Source: Otatea glauca | Taxonomy: Eukaryota > Streptophyta > Magnoliopsida > Poales > Poaceae | NCBI GenBank assembly: GCA_036346275.1 | Contig: CM070725.1 | Location: 39,804,104 to 39,868,103, forward strand | DNA: 64,000 nt | Direction: 5' to 3' | Notes under the pieces: model-generated | Seen by the model: the letters and a program-made list of their open reading frames with translations, nothing else | Told to the model about the DNA's origin: nothing | The model's database searches: none | Part shown: one piece after another, positions 34,201-42,700 of the stretch | Numbering within the stretch: the stretch's first letter is position 1 | How the letters are laid out: the number at the start of each line of letters is the position of its first letter | Translations under genes and position numbers: made by a program

Positions 34201-37200
34201 CTGAGTAGCAAAACCGGCAGAATCTGTCGGTGCAGAAGCAGCCATGCGACGTAACAGCGTGAGAATCTCTTGAGTGGAGTCAGAACCAGCAGAGGTTCGC
34301 TGAGGGAAGAAGCCCAAGAGTCCAATGCCCTTAGAAGGGTGTCCACCTCGACGAGCAAGATCCTTCTTCCAGTAACAGAACTGCTCCATATATCCTTCTT
34401 GTCGCAGTAGGTGCAGTGAAGGTCTCTACCCCCAATAGCCGAAACTGGAGTAGGCGCCTGACGGAGAAGTAGTACGAGGCACCGCCAAGACTGAATGAGA
34501 CATGAGCAGACCCGCACCACGAAGGCGAGTTTCCTCAGTACGAATAGCTGCAAGGGCCTCCAATAGGGTCACACGAGGGTGGCGAGTAAGCAGCTGGGCA
34601 CGAATATGCTCAAATTCAGCCCGAAGACGTGTCAGGAAGTCGTAGATGCAGCGAAGTTCTAAATGAGAGTTCTGACGCTGACAGCACTGGCAAGTGCGGC
34701 AAACCTCTAGTCCCAGAGAATCAAGCTGATGCTACACCGAGGATAGCTGCGCATAGAATTCATCCACAGTAGAATCACCCTGTTGCAGCGGCTGCTCCTG
34801 TCGCACAACAGCAAGATACAAAGAATCGCTAATAGGATCATAGTGGTCGCGAAGATACGCCCACGTCAACTGTGCCGAAGACAAAGCGACAATATCACCA
34901 GTGAGATGCACCTCCATGCTAGCAACCAAAATAGCGGAGGCGTGAGCATCTTCATCAATCTATATCTTGTATGCAGTAAACTGAGTCTGAAAAGACTCCA
35001 CAGTATCAACATAGTCATCAAACTCCTTCTGTTTAGTAGCATCACCGGCTTCCTTGGGAATAACAGACGTGGCAGGAGGAGCAGGACGAGGCGGACAAGA
35101 TAGCTAGCAGGTAAGAAACTCCCAAAGACGCTGACTGCGCATGTGGAGGCGCATATGAAGAACCCAATCTCGATAATTGAGACCATCGAAGATAACCGGG
35201 CAGCGAGGAACATAAACCGTCTCCAAAGAAGAACCAGAAGATGACGACATTTGTTTTGTTTTTTTACCGAGAGAGCGCCAGAAGCCGGAGCCGGAGCTTT
35301 AAAGTTGGAGCCAGAGACAGAGCCGGACTTGAAGCCGGATTTAATTGGAGAAGACCGATTGGATTGAAATCCGATCAGTCCACACCTCACGAATTGAAGC
35401 AGCTTCGGTTGGGCGATTTGGGCGTAGTGTCGAGTCGGCGTCGGGGTGAGGTGGCAGGCATCGGGCGGGCCAGCGTCTGGCAGCGGAGGATTGCCGGGCT
35501 CGGGCTGCTGTGTGGTGTCGTCGGCCAAAGCACTCATGGAGGCGCGGGCGACGAGGGATGGCCAGCGGAGGCTTCGGGCGGGTGGACGGCCAGGCGACCG
35601 TGACGGCTGGGACGGGCTCGCGGGACCTCGGGTTGGTGGACGGCCAAGTGAAGGCATCGGCCGGGCTCGCGGGGCCTCAGTCGGAGACAACAGCCTCGAG
35701 CTAGTAGGCGACCGGGAAAGCTCGGCGTCCACGCGAAGATGCAGAGGCGGAGACGGTGCAGCTGGAGGTGTTCAAGAAGCGGGAGGCGGTCAACCGGAGG
35801 AAGGATGGCGTCGGGCAACCAGAGGCGACGAGAAAAGCCGCTGAAATGAAAAACTCATGTGCAACGCCGGTAACCCTAATCCTAGAACCTAAGCTATGAT
35901 ACCATGTTATGAATAGCACTTGTATTGAACATGAGGCCAATGGGCTAGTATATATACATGTACATAAGGGTATAGATGGAAAGTCTATATAAGACAATCT
36001 CTGTACAAGACAACTTACAATCTCTTATATAAGGCAACTAGAATACTGTCTTACACATATTGCCTGATAAATTTTCTTACCGTCAGTGGGAACTAAAACT
36101 TTTACATAGAACATCAGGAAACTGACCCAGAAGTAGGTTCTACCCGAGAAATCGATGCACGTATTAAAAGATGTGGATCGTGCACACCTATGGCTTGACA
36201 TCCAATGAGTTTTGTGATGCGTCGTGCTCATTGATGGTTGACATACAAACTAAGAAGACAAATTAATGGTCTTTGAAAAAAAGGAGACAAATTAATAGCA
36301 TGGATTAGCAAGGGAAAAGGAACAAGATGACACACACCATGCACATTGTTTTGCCCTTAAGCTCCAACAATTGCCACAGCTGCGTGCAGCATTCGTTTCA
36401 ATAAAGAACTCATTTTTCAGTTGCAGGGTAGTACTACAGATATTAATCTCCTGCATGGCTGCATGCATTCAACATCAAAGAAAAAATTAGGTGAGTCAAA
36501 TAGTGGCATGCATCCGGTGTAACCGTGCAAAGGGCCTACATATAGGGCTGATAGAAAAGCTCAAGGCTCATACGCCGTTCGAACTCGGCTCGTAAAATAA
36601 ACGAGTCAGGCTGAGCTAACTTCCTAGTTTGTTATCTTAACGAGCCGAGTCTGAGTTAACATTAATACTCGATAACTAAATATTCACCGTGACGATTTTT
36701 AATGTAAAAGACTTTTAATTAGCTGAATATTTAAATTAATGTATGTCCATGTAACCATGTTAGATTGGACTATAATTGTTAGGATTGTTAATCAGCTCCT
36801 CACTAATTACCTATGTTTTACTTGTATGCTAGATAATTAGCTACGATTTCATTTATGTAGTCTTCCTGTTGCATGTGTGTATTAATGTGTGGTGTGAGCT
36901 CACGACGTGGCTTAGCTTAGCTCATGACTAATGACCCTAGCTCACGTGGCTTAGCTTAGCTTAGTTCATCTTAATTGATGTGGCTCGTGAGCTGCTCACG
37001 ACGTGGCTTAGTTTAGCTCCTGACTAATAACCCTAGCTCACGTGGCTTAGCTTAGCTTAGTTCATCTTAATTGACGTGGCTCGTGAGCTGCTCGAGCTTT
37101 TTAGTGAGCCGTGTTGATATTTCAACTCATTAGCTTAACAAGCCGAACCGAGCTACTTTTTCAACGAGCTTGCACAAGCTAAGCCGAGCGGGCTCGATAG

Positions 37201-38010
37201 ACAACCCTAGCTGCATATTACCTATGCTCATGTGTGTGCTGCCTGCGTGAGGACGAGGAGGGGCAAGTGATTCTCTGCTGGCTAGGCCCTGCGTGCGTGT
37301 ACAGCCTTTGTGCGTTGTATGTTGGGGACTTTGGCTAGAGCTTTATGGTGAGCCCATGGAGCAGTGTCGTGCACACGTGTCTGAAGGCCGTCTGGTCGTT
37401 GCCGAGGACATCAAGAGCCGGATATGCATTGGGTGTTTATGCGTGTTACGATATCCACTGACTATTCAGTTTTTTAAAAACTCTATGCGGGTGGAAATTC
37501 TCATTGCAAAAGAGAGTTATGTTCCTAAACAATTAGGTAGTTTGTACGGTACTTCATGATGGAATTTGTGCTTCTTAAACTTTGAAAACAAATATTCATC
37601 ATTATAATCTGGACCCATCACAATCGACGGTCAATAATTTGTGCTTCTTAAATTTTGCTCTCTTTTTTTTTTTCTGATTTAAGGATTATGGTGGTATTTT
37701 TTAGATCTCCAAAGCGAAGGAGTACCTTGAATATCACTTTTGTTTTTTTTTATTTAAGGATTATTGTGGGATTTTTTTAGATCTCTAAAACCAAGGAGGT
37801 ACTTTGAATATCACTTTTGCTTCTTTTTTCTTGATTTAAGGATTATTGTGGGATTTTTTTAGATCTCTAAAACGAAGGAGATACCTTATTTAGATTTAAG
37901 AACAATACTGATTTAACTGTTCTGTGTGCAGCCGAGAGAGATTCAGCGAGATGCATGCCAGGTTATGGTGGGAAGAGAACAGGGAGAGGATACATGATCA
38001 GTATCTCTGA
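22055..38010 (+). CDS. BRX-like: BREVIS RADIX-family protein, five coding exons
   Basis: Joined exons 22055-22207, 22611-23002, 29241-29376, 29481-29926 and 37932-38010 give 1206 nt, 401 residues plus stop. All introns are GT-AG and the phases agree. Family marks: the N-terminal MLTCIACSKQL motif (residues 1-11), the KALTAQIKDMALKASGAYR region across exons 1-2 (about 46-64), and two BRX domains (about 160-225 and 340-401). Each domain begins E(W/A)KEWV/REWV..EPGV.IT and ends WW.EN. Plant BRX proteins are plasma-membrane and nuclear regulators of root growth, phloem development and brassinosteroid/auxin response; several grass members affect tiller or leaf angle. The ATG choice rests on the conserved N-terminus. 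Oddity: introns 2 and 4 are 6.2 and 8.0 kb because of transposon insertions, while introns 1 and 3 are 403 and 104 bp. The coding part looks intact. Confidence 0.92.
22611..23002 (+). CDS. BRX-like: BRX exon 2
   Basis: Starts after TTCAG with IKDMALKASGAYRHCKPC, the conserved Cys-containing region, then a His/Arg-rich linker. It ends with the first half of BRX domain 1 (EWVAQVEPGVLITFL..KRIRF). The last codon is split AG/C across intron 2. Confidence 0.92.
23579..23634 (+). repeat. Two perfect 28 bp tandem copies
   Basis: AATATAGAAATTTGATAGG plus TAACCTCAC, twice in a row without a mismatch. It lies in BRX intron 2. Confidence 0.9.
24761..24855 (+). repeat. Imperfect 47 bp direct repeat
   Basis: Two copies starting AACTCTTATA at 24761 and 24808, each ending in an ACTATAAAAAG- or ACATTATAAAAAG-like word. 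It lies in BRX intron 2. Confidence 0.6.
26906..26933 (-). promoter_or_regulatory. Paired palindromes (LTR copy 2)
   Basis: CTACTTAAGTAG (26906-26917) and CTCTGCAGAG (26924-26933), both perfectly self-complementary, 6 bases apart. In the element's own orientation the order is as in copy 1. Confidence 0.55.
28512..28519 (-). promoter_or_regulatory. TATA box of solo LTR (copy 2)
   Basis: On the minus strand this reads GGCTATTTAAAGCC, nearly the same as the copy 1 box. Confidence 0.5.
29241..29376 (+). CDS. BRX-like: BRX exon 3
   Basis: Second half of BRX domain 1 (SREMFNKWQAQRWWAENYEK, then VMELYNVQRF). The acceptor is GATAG/CCGTGAG and the donor GAG/GTAAGA. It begins only 237 bases after the solo LTR in intron 2. 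Confidence 0.92.
29481..29926 (+). CDS. BRX-like: BRX exon 4
   Basis: A Ser- and His-rich linker (GNGHHHHQHHRHLGHQ near the middle, then many Ser) leads into the first half of BRX domain 2 (REWVEEDEPGVYITIWVLPG, RRVRF). The codon split AG/C at its end is the same as at exon 2, so the two domains share one exon layout. Confidence 0.92.
29927..31203 (+). other. BRX intron 4, first part
   Basis: No gene seen. Near 30338 the sequence CTAGCGAAGTTGCCCGTGCA resembles the end of a grass MITE family, but I could not find the other end. Confidence 0.4.
31914..32235. repeat. GTGGCGGTT/AACCGCCAC palindrome array
   Basis: About six alternating inverted units, each TATCTGTGGCGGTTCT followed by CAACCGCCACAGATA. 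Such arrays are binding sites for the TNPA-type protein in well-studied CACTA elements. Confidence 0.75.
32305..32485. repeat. Simple tandem repeat
   Basis: Irregular repeats of AATACATCAATCACA and TTTGCATATACACAA words. It lies in the CACTA-like insertion. Confidence 0.6.
35905..36055 (-). repeat. 5' LTR of the copia element (151 bp)
   Basis: TG..CA ends (TGTTATGAATAG to GTCTTACA in plus orientation). The first 30 bases recur at 31204. TATATATACATG near 35950 could hold the TATA box. Confidence 0.8.
36061..36542 (+). other. BRX intron 4, middle part
   Basis: No gene seen. The stretch 36083-36155 (GGGAACTAAAAC...GAAACTGA...GAGAAATCGA) repeats, with changes, one at about 31057-31132, just outside the other end of the copia insertion. 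The insertion therefore landed beside an older direct duplication. Confidence 0.5.
36543..37209. mobile_element. Small hAT-like element with internal duplication
   Basis: Ends TAGGGCTGATAGAAAAGCTC and, inverted, TAGGGTTGTCTATCGAGCCC. The flanking 8-mers CCTACATA (36535-36542) and GCTGCATA (37210-37217) agree at 6 of 8. Interior words rich in GAGCC and GCTCGTGAGC are typical of this grass family. A 96 bp unit is doubled (from 36899 and 36995). No transposase. Confidence 0.6.
36899..37090 (+). repeat. 96 bp tandem duplication
   Basis: Both copies start CTCACGACGTGGCTTAG and end near GTGGCTCGTGAGCTG, with a few differences. Inside the hAT-like element. Confidence 0.85.
37677..37900 (+). repeat. 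Three tandem units, 75-82 bp, before BRX exon 5
   Basis: Units begin ATTTAAGGATTAT at 37677, 37752 and 37834. Each goes on through a TTTTTTAGATCTC word and a GAAGGAG or CAAGGAG word. The last ends 30 or so bases before the exon 5 acceptor, so it makes up the T-rich tract region. Confidence 0.85.
37932..38010 (+). CDS. BRX-like: BRX exon 5 (last coding exon)
   Basis: Second half of BRX domain 2 (SRERFSEMHARLWWEENRER, then IHDQYL) and a TGA stop. The acceptor is TGTGCAG. It is 8 kb from exon 4 and too short to notice unless the domain is being looked for. Confidence 0.9.
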
Positions 38011-38716
38011 GAGAAGACATGTCAGTTATATTTCAGTGGCTTCTTTACCAGTTCAGTTTTGCTATTGGGCCGCCGGAGATCTTCACTTACAGTTTGGTGT
38101 AATTGGACCGCCGGAGATCTTCAGACCAAATGCTTATTCCATCATCCTCCCCCGGTGGAAGCAATCCATGTACATCAACCGCTAACATCATATATTTCAT
38201 ATCATCAGGAATTGCTCCCTGCTGCACAACAGTAACCGTGGCAGGCATACACTGCTTGCATGCATGACTGTGTGAGCTTTTAGGGTTTGTCTTGCTGTCT
38301 AGCAGTTGCTTGTGTGGTCATAAGTTTCGATAGGCAGCTTGAGAAAACTGCGAGAAAATTTACTGTGTATCAGCCAGAAGTTTCTGTTTCGGAAAGCGAA
38401 GGTGTTCATACTATGAACTGATGTTGCAGATTCTTTTGTTTTCTTTTTAAAAAGCTGTTGCAAAGACAGCAAAGTGTTCCGTATTCCAATTTGTTGCATA
38501 AATTACTTTATGCTCATAAGCTTTCATAATCATACAGACTAACACCGGTGAAACGCCAGCTTCACCATCATTATATTGCGAAAACTGTTGGCTTCGCATT
38601 ATCGGTTTGTGTGTTGACCTAGATATCGAAATGCCAGTCTCAATCATGGGTAGTGGTATAGTAATTATTCTCATCTGAAGTCATTGTTATGCGTCAAGAG
38701 CAGCTGAGCATATGCG

Positions 38717-38722
38717 AATAAA
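38717..38722 (+). terminator. Possible BRX poly(A) signal
   Basis: AATAAA about 700 bases after the BRX stop. The 3' untranslated region to here is free of element ends. Nearer signals may also be used. Confidence 0.35.
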
Positions 38723-39511
38723 ATATTTTGGTTCAAAGGTTTCGTAGTACACATTTAAACATTACAATTTGCGGCCAAAATGGATGCTTTACTTTCTTAA
38801 ATGCAGCACTCAGAAAATAATGTACGATCAACTACAGCAATTCAACTGATTAAAAAAAACTCTGGCAACGCAGCTGGCTGCCAAAAAATAATGAAAAGAT
38901 CAAAATAAAATGTAGAAAAAACTATTTCTGTAATTTCATTACTTAGATCCTGAATATTTGTGAACTTCAAATTAGGATTGTTAGACCTAATATTCTCATC
39001 TTAGTCAGTGTCATGCTACAGGGAACATAAGTTCTGACCTTATGATTGCACTCGCTGTTCTGAGGCATGACATGGAACGAAACTTGAAAGGCGTATCCAT
39101 CTTTTTCAATATCAGCAAGCAGTTTTTTAGCACGTTGGCCGGTCCAATAGCACCATTTGCTCCTTCTCACTTCACCATTGTCCCCTGTATTCCTCCCCAC
39201 TTCATCTCCCAAGCCGCCGCCCAATTCGTCGTCGGAGACGCTTGTTCTTCCCGGCGGTCACCGTCAAACAACTCCCATGCTACCCTGGTTTTTCTTTTTA
39301 TGTTTCCTCTCTCGATTTCACCTCTTCGTGTTCCCAGGTTGGAACCCTCACTCGGCCCTTTGAATCTGGCAGACTCTCGAGCTTTTCTTCCTTTTCTCCG
39401 GTGTACTCACGTGTTCTCCGATCCCCAGGTTGGGTTTTAGTGAGCCCTCGAGCTCCTGTGCTCAGATCGAGTGGGACTTGGGCACCTAGCGACGTTGGAT
39501 ACGAGGACGCA
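38723..39511. other. Downstream of BRX, no gene seen
   Basis: The part at about 39130-39480 is C/T-rich with overlapping short frames, none with a domain. It might be a leader or a decayed gene start. Confidence 0.3.
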
Positions 39512-40396
39512 AGGTTCACAAAATCGTTTTTTCGATTTTTTATTTCCGATTTTCAGCAAAAACCAGTCAAAAATCGGTAGAAACCGAAGAAGTTTTAATT
39601 CAAAAATTTTAAACTCAGCAGTCTAACAACGGTGAAAAAATAAAAAAAATCGAGTGATTTGCATCGATTTCAAGTTTTGATTTTTTTTGAGATTTTTAGC
39701 ACACCAAAAGAAAATTTAAAAAAATATAAAAAATTTAGAAAAATCCAAAATAATCTACAAAACACCTCAGAGAAATTTTAACAATTTTTAAATTTATTAT
39801 TGTTTCTGGAAAATAAAAACAACAATTAATGAAAAGCAACAGAGACACTTTTAGATTTTTTATAAAAATTTATAAGCTTGATCATGCTCTTAAATTTTAA
39901 TAGTACCATAAAGAGTTCCCAACGATCGTGTATAAAAATTTTCAAAAATTTTATACTTCATTTATTACCCCTAGAAAATCAAAAACTGAAGAGCATATAC
40001 AAAGACAATAACAATTTTAGAATTTTTTTAAATACACACGTCTGATAATCATCTGAAAATTTTACAAAATCATTAGCATTACCTCTATACCTCACAAAAA
40101 AAAGTTTCAAAAATATTAGACTTGATTTAGCGCTCCTAGAAAATAAGAACACTGTCAGAATTTATAACAAATACACAAATCTGATAATTATCTGAAAATT
40201 TTACAACATCATTAGAATTGCATCAGACCTCACACAAAAAATTCAAAATGTTTTAACACTTTTTGTAAATCTTTTCAAATTTTTTGAATTTGCATTTGAA
40301 CTCCACCTGTTTACCGAGCGGTTTTTATTACCGAGCCGCCTCGATGCACACGAAAATCATAATTTTTGATCAAAAATCGTCGATTTTGTGAACCCT
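39512..40396. mobile_element. Terminal-inverted-repeat element, about 0.9 kb
   Basis: Ends AGGTTCACAAAATCG and, inverted, AGGGTTCACAAAATCGACGA. Adjacent AAAAATCG words also pair. The interior is AT-rich without coding frames. Flanks show related GAGGACGCA and GCGAGGATG words but no clean duplication, so the superfamily is undetermined. Confidence 0.55.
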
Positions 40397-41970
40397 GCGA
40401 GGATGTACTAGCACCTGCAGATTTGCAGCATAGGTGAAGTTACTTCTACAAGGTTCATACATGCATGAATTTTGTTAATTAATCATTTTTGGTGATCTGA
40501 TTAAATGTGTGATTTTTTTATTGAGAATGCTGTTGTGCGATTAGAGCAAATCGAAGAACAGAGTTCAATGTATTAACTGACACTAGCAATTGGCACATAT
40601 ATGGATGGATTTGGTTATTAATTTCCAACAAATTACGACTGAAGCAGAATGTTAGTTTTTGACTTGCTACGGCTCATCTCCTTTACACCTTTTGTTATGC
40701 TGTTGTCCTAAACCTGATGTAGTTCAAATTAGATGGAGTATAGAATCATAGCCTAACTGATTTCTTTTGGCTATGTTCGTGCCCAGTTGCTTCAGATCTG
40801 CTGCTGTCTAACATGATGTTATTCAGGCAAAGTACTAGATTGATAGGATGTTATTCAGGCTAAGTACTTGAGTGATCAGAGTGAATGGCCAATACAAACC
40901 AAAAAGACATCCAAATGAAAAATTATGCACCCTCACAGTTCAGAACTTCAGATAGATTGCGTGAGATAGAACTGCCGAACACAATATTTTACATTTGAGC
41001 ACCTCACCTGAAGTAATATATTTAGCAAATTTTCACTCAGCTGGAAGTGAGCAGAGCATTAAAAGGAAAACTAAAATCAAAACAAAACTTTGCTTCTTTT
41101 GTTTTTGTTGGATGAGACTACGGTTGACGCTGATATTGACTGAGTGCTTGAGTATCAAGGACAAGTAGCCATAGTCATGCACTCGTGGTCTCATTGAGAT
41201 GTTGCCAGCCTGCCTTAGTCACTTCGGTCTAAGTCTTGTGTCATTGTTAAGTCTTGTGTGTATGTTAGCATGATGTAATTAATATTCACAAGCAAAAAGA
41301 GAAAGGGAGTAGTTTCCCTTTGTATACCGTTGAAATTGAATGTACTTTTTCAACTTTGCTGGATTATATGATAAAATGACTTGTTAAGTTGTGATAGTTC
41401 CGTTGCATTCGAACTCATACGGTTGATTAATCATTGCTATATGTGTGCTTTATGCGGCATCTGTTTTCGCGCGATATCCGACAAAAAATATACGGTACCG
41501 TATCGATTCCGCTATGTTAGCTTCGAATCCATGACTGTGTTCATATCCGACACTATCCGTATCTGACTCTGAGTCCAACAAAAAATATGATTTATGATAC
41601 GGAAAGAGTGATATCCGACCGAATTGCACCGTACCTGCAGTTGCTTGCCACCACCTAGCTCCAACCGCCGCTCCTTGCCATCGTAGCTCGCCATGGGCTG
41701 CCGCCTCTTTGAGCCTCGATCGTGGTCGCTCGCCATGGTGAGCCGAGTGAGTCGACTCCCCGAGCTCTCTGACCGCCATTGCTCACCAAGTGAGCCACCT
41801 CCTTGAGCTATCTGGGTGCTGCTGTTCACCATGGGCCACCGCCTTACTGAGCTCCAGCCACTGATATTCGAAGCTGCCGCTCACCATGGACCACTGCCTC
41901 GCCGAGAGCTCCAGTCGCCACCTCTTGCCATGGCCAATGTGCGTCGTGGGAGGTGGGGTTGCGGATATGG
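40397..41970. other. Intergenic, no gene seen
   Basis: AT-rich to 41440. The part 41640-41960 has repeated GAGCC..GCCATGG..CACC words with overlapping frames and no domain. A direct repeat (AGGATGTTATTCAGGC, and ATGATGTTATTCAGGC) occurs near 40812 and 40846. Confidence 0.35.
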
Positions 41971-42671
41971 CAGGTTGTAACGACCCTCATTTTAGCATAA
42001 ATGCAAAAATAGAAATCTAATGTGCATTCCGTACTAGCCCATGATCATTAGCTAGTACGTACATACACATCAATTGGAATCACAACCATACAACAAATAT
42101 TTAAGCGGAAACTAATATACAAAGAAAATCTTACAACTTAGAGCATATAGCAGCAAAAGAAGCAAAATCTTGTAGTGTGCCCATCCAACCTGCAGGCAAC
42201 CGACAAGGTATAATCCGTAGAAAGATCACGATGAAGAAAATCCTGCAACCTGCGACGATAAGATATCTTCAAAGCTTCGCTAACTTATCCACCTAAAAAC
42301 AACATATAAGCAAGGGTGGATACTTTTGTACTCCGCAAGACTTTAGCAAAACCTATAATATATGCAGGCCATTTCAAAGGAAAGGCTTCTACGGTTAATT
42401 TGCATAAAGCAGAATTGATATTGTAAATCAAGTTATTTGTAAACGGAATTTGTAAAAGCATATTTGACTGATATGAAATAAGTAAAGCATAAGTAATACT
42501 CACAACCCTTCATGAGCATCGAATAATCCAAATAATGAAATCCAACAATGTCGGCCCTTTGATATAAAGTGATAGCTGCTAAACAGGTTTCAAACCAAAA
42601 CCCATTTTTAGAAAATACCAAAGCGTTTAACTAGTGCAAGTTCACCAAGTTTCCCATGACCGAGGGGATGG

Positions 42672-42700
42672 CTAATCGATTAGATTTACACTCTACAGAG
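42672..42700 (-). promoter_or_regulatory. Paired palindromes (LTR copy 3)
   Basis: CTAATCGATTAG (42672-42683) is perfectly self-complementary. CTCTACAGAG (42691-42700) has one T-G pair when read on the minus strand. The spacer is 7 bases. Confidence 0.55.

Larger units (their letters stand above)
31234..35250 (-). pseudogene. Copia gag-pol pseudogene
   Basis: Read leftwards from an ATG at 35250: a gag part with the family's RDWVLHMRLHMRSQRLWEFL stretch, already with in-frame stops (near 35102 and 34960). Next comes a protease region with DSSAS in place of the usual DSGAS (about 34130). The GAG-pre-integrase part follows (WHHRLEHLCDSHLSFL, about 33740) with CKLSKQLQLPYP, then the integrase start. 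The insertion 31894-33088 splits the later integrase part. The last piece (31263-31790) ends in the reverse transcriptase start (EPTSYRDAVIHQEWQHAMAE). Stops, frameshifts and the missing reverse transcriptase make it inactive. Confidence 0.85.
31204..36055 (-). mobile_element. Defective Ty1/copia retrotransposon, TSD CATAT
   Basis: The insertion is flanked by a perfect 5 bp duplication CATAT (31199-31203 and 36056-36060). The 5' LTR (minus strand) is 35905-36055, only 151 bp, and directly joins a TGGTATCATAGC primer-binding site matching initiator tRNA-Met. The 3' LTR is cut down to its last 30 or so bases (31204-31233), joined straight to the start of the reverse transcriptase region. So most of reverse transcriptase, all of RNase H and most of one LTR are lost. 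It lies antisense in BRX intron 4 and is broken again by the insertion at 31894. Confidence 0.88.

Noticed and set aside
34866..35844. Long overlapping frames on both strands around 35 kb
   Set aside because: The minus-strand frame runs through the copia leader and gag in the wrong phase for most of its length; the plus-strand ones are its shadows. The true gag frame starts at 35250.
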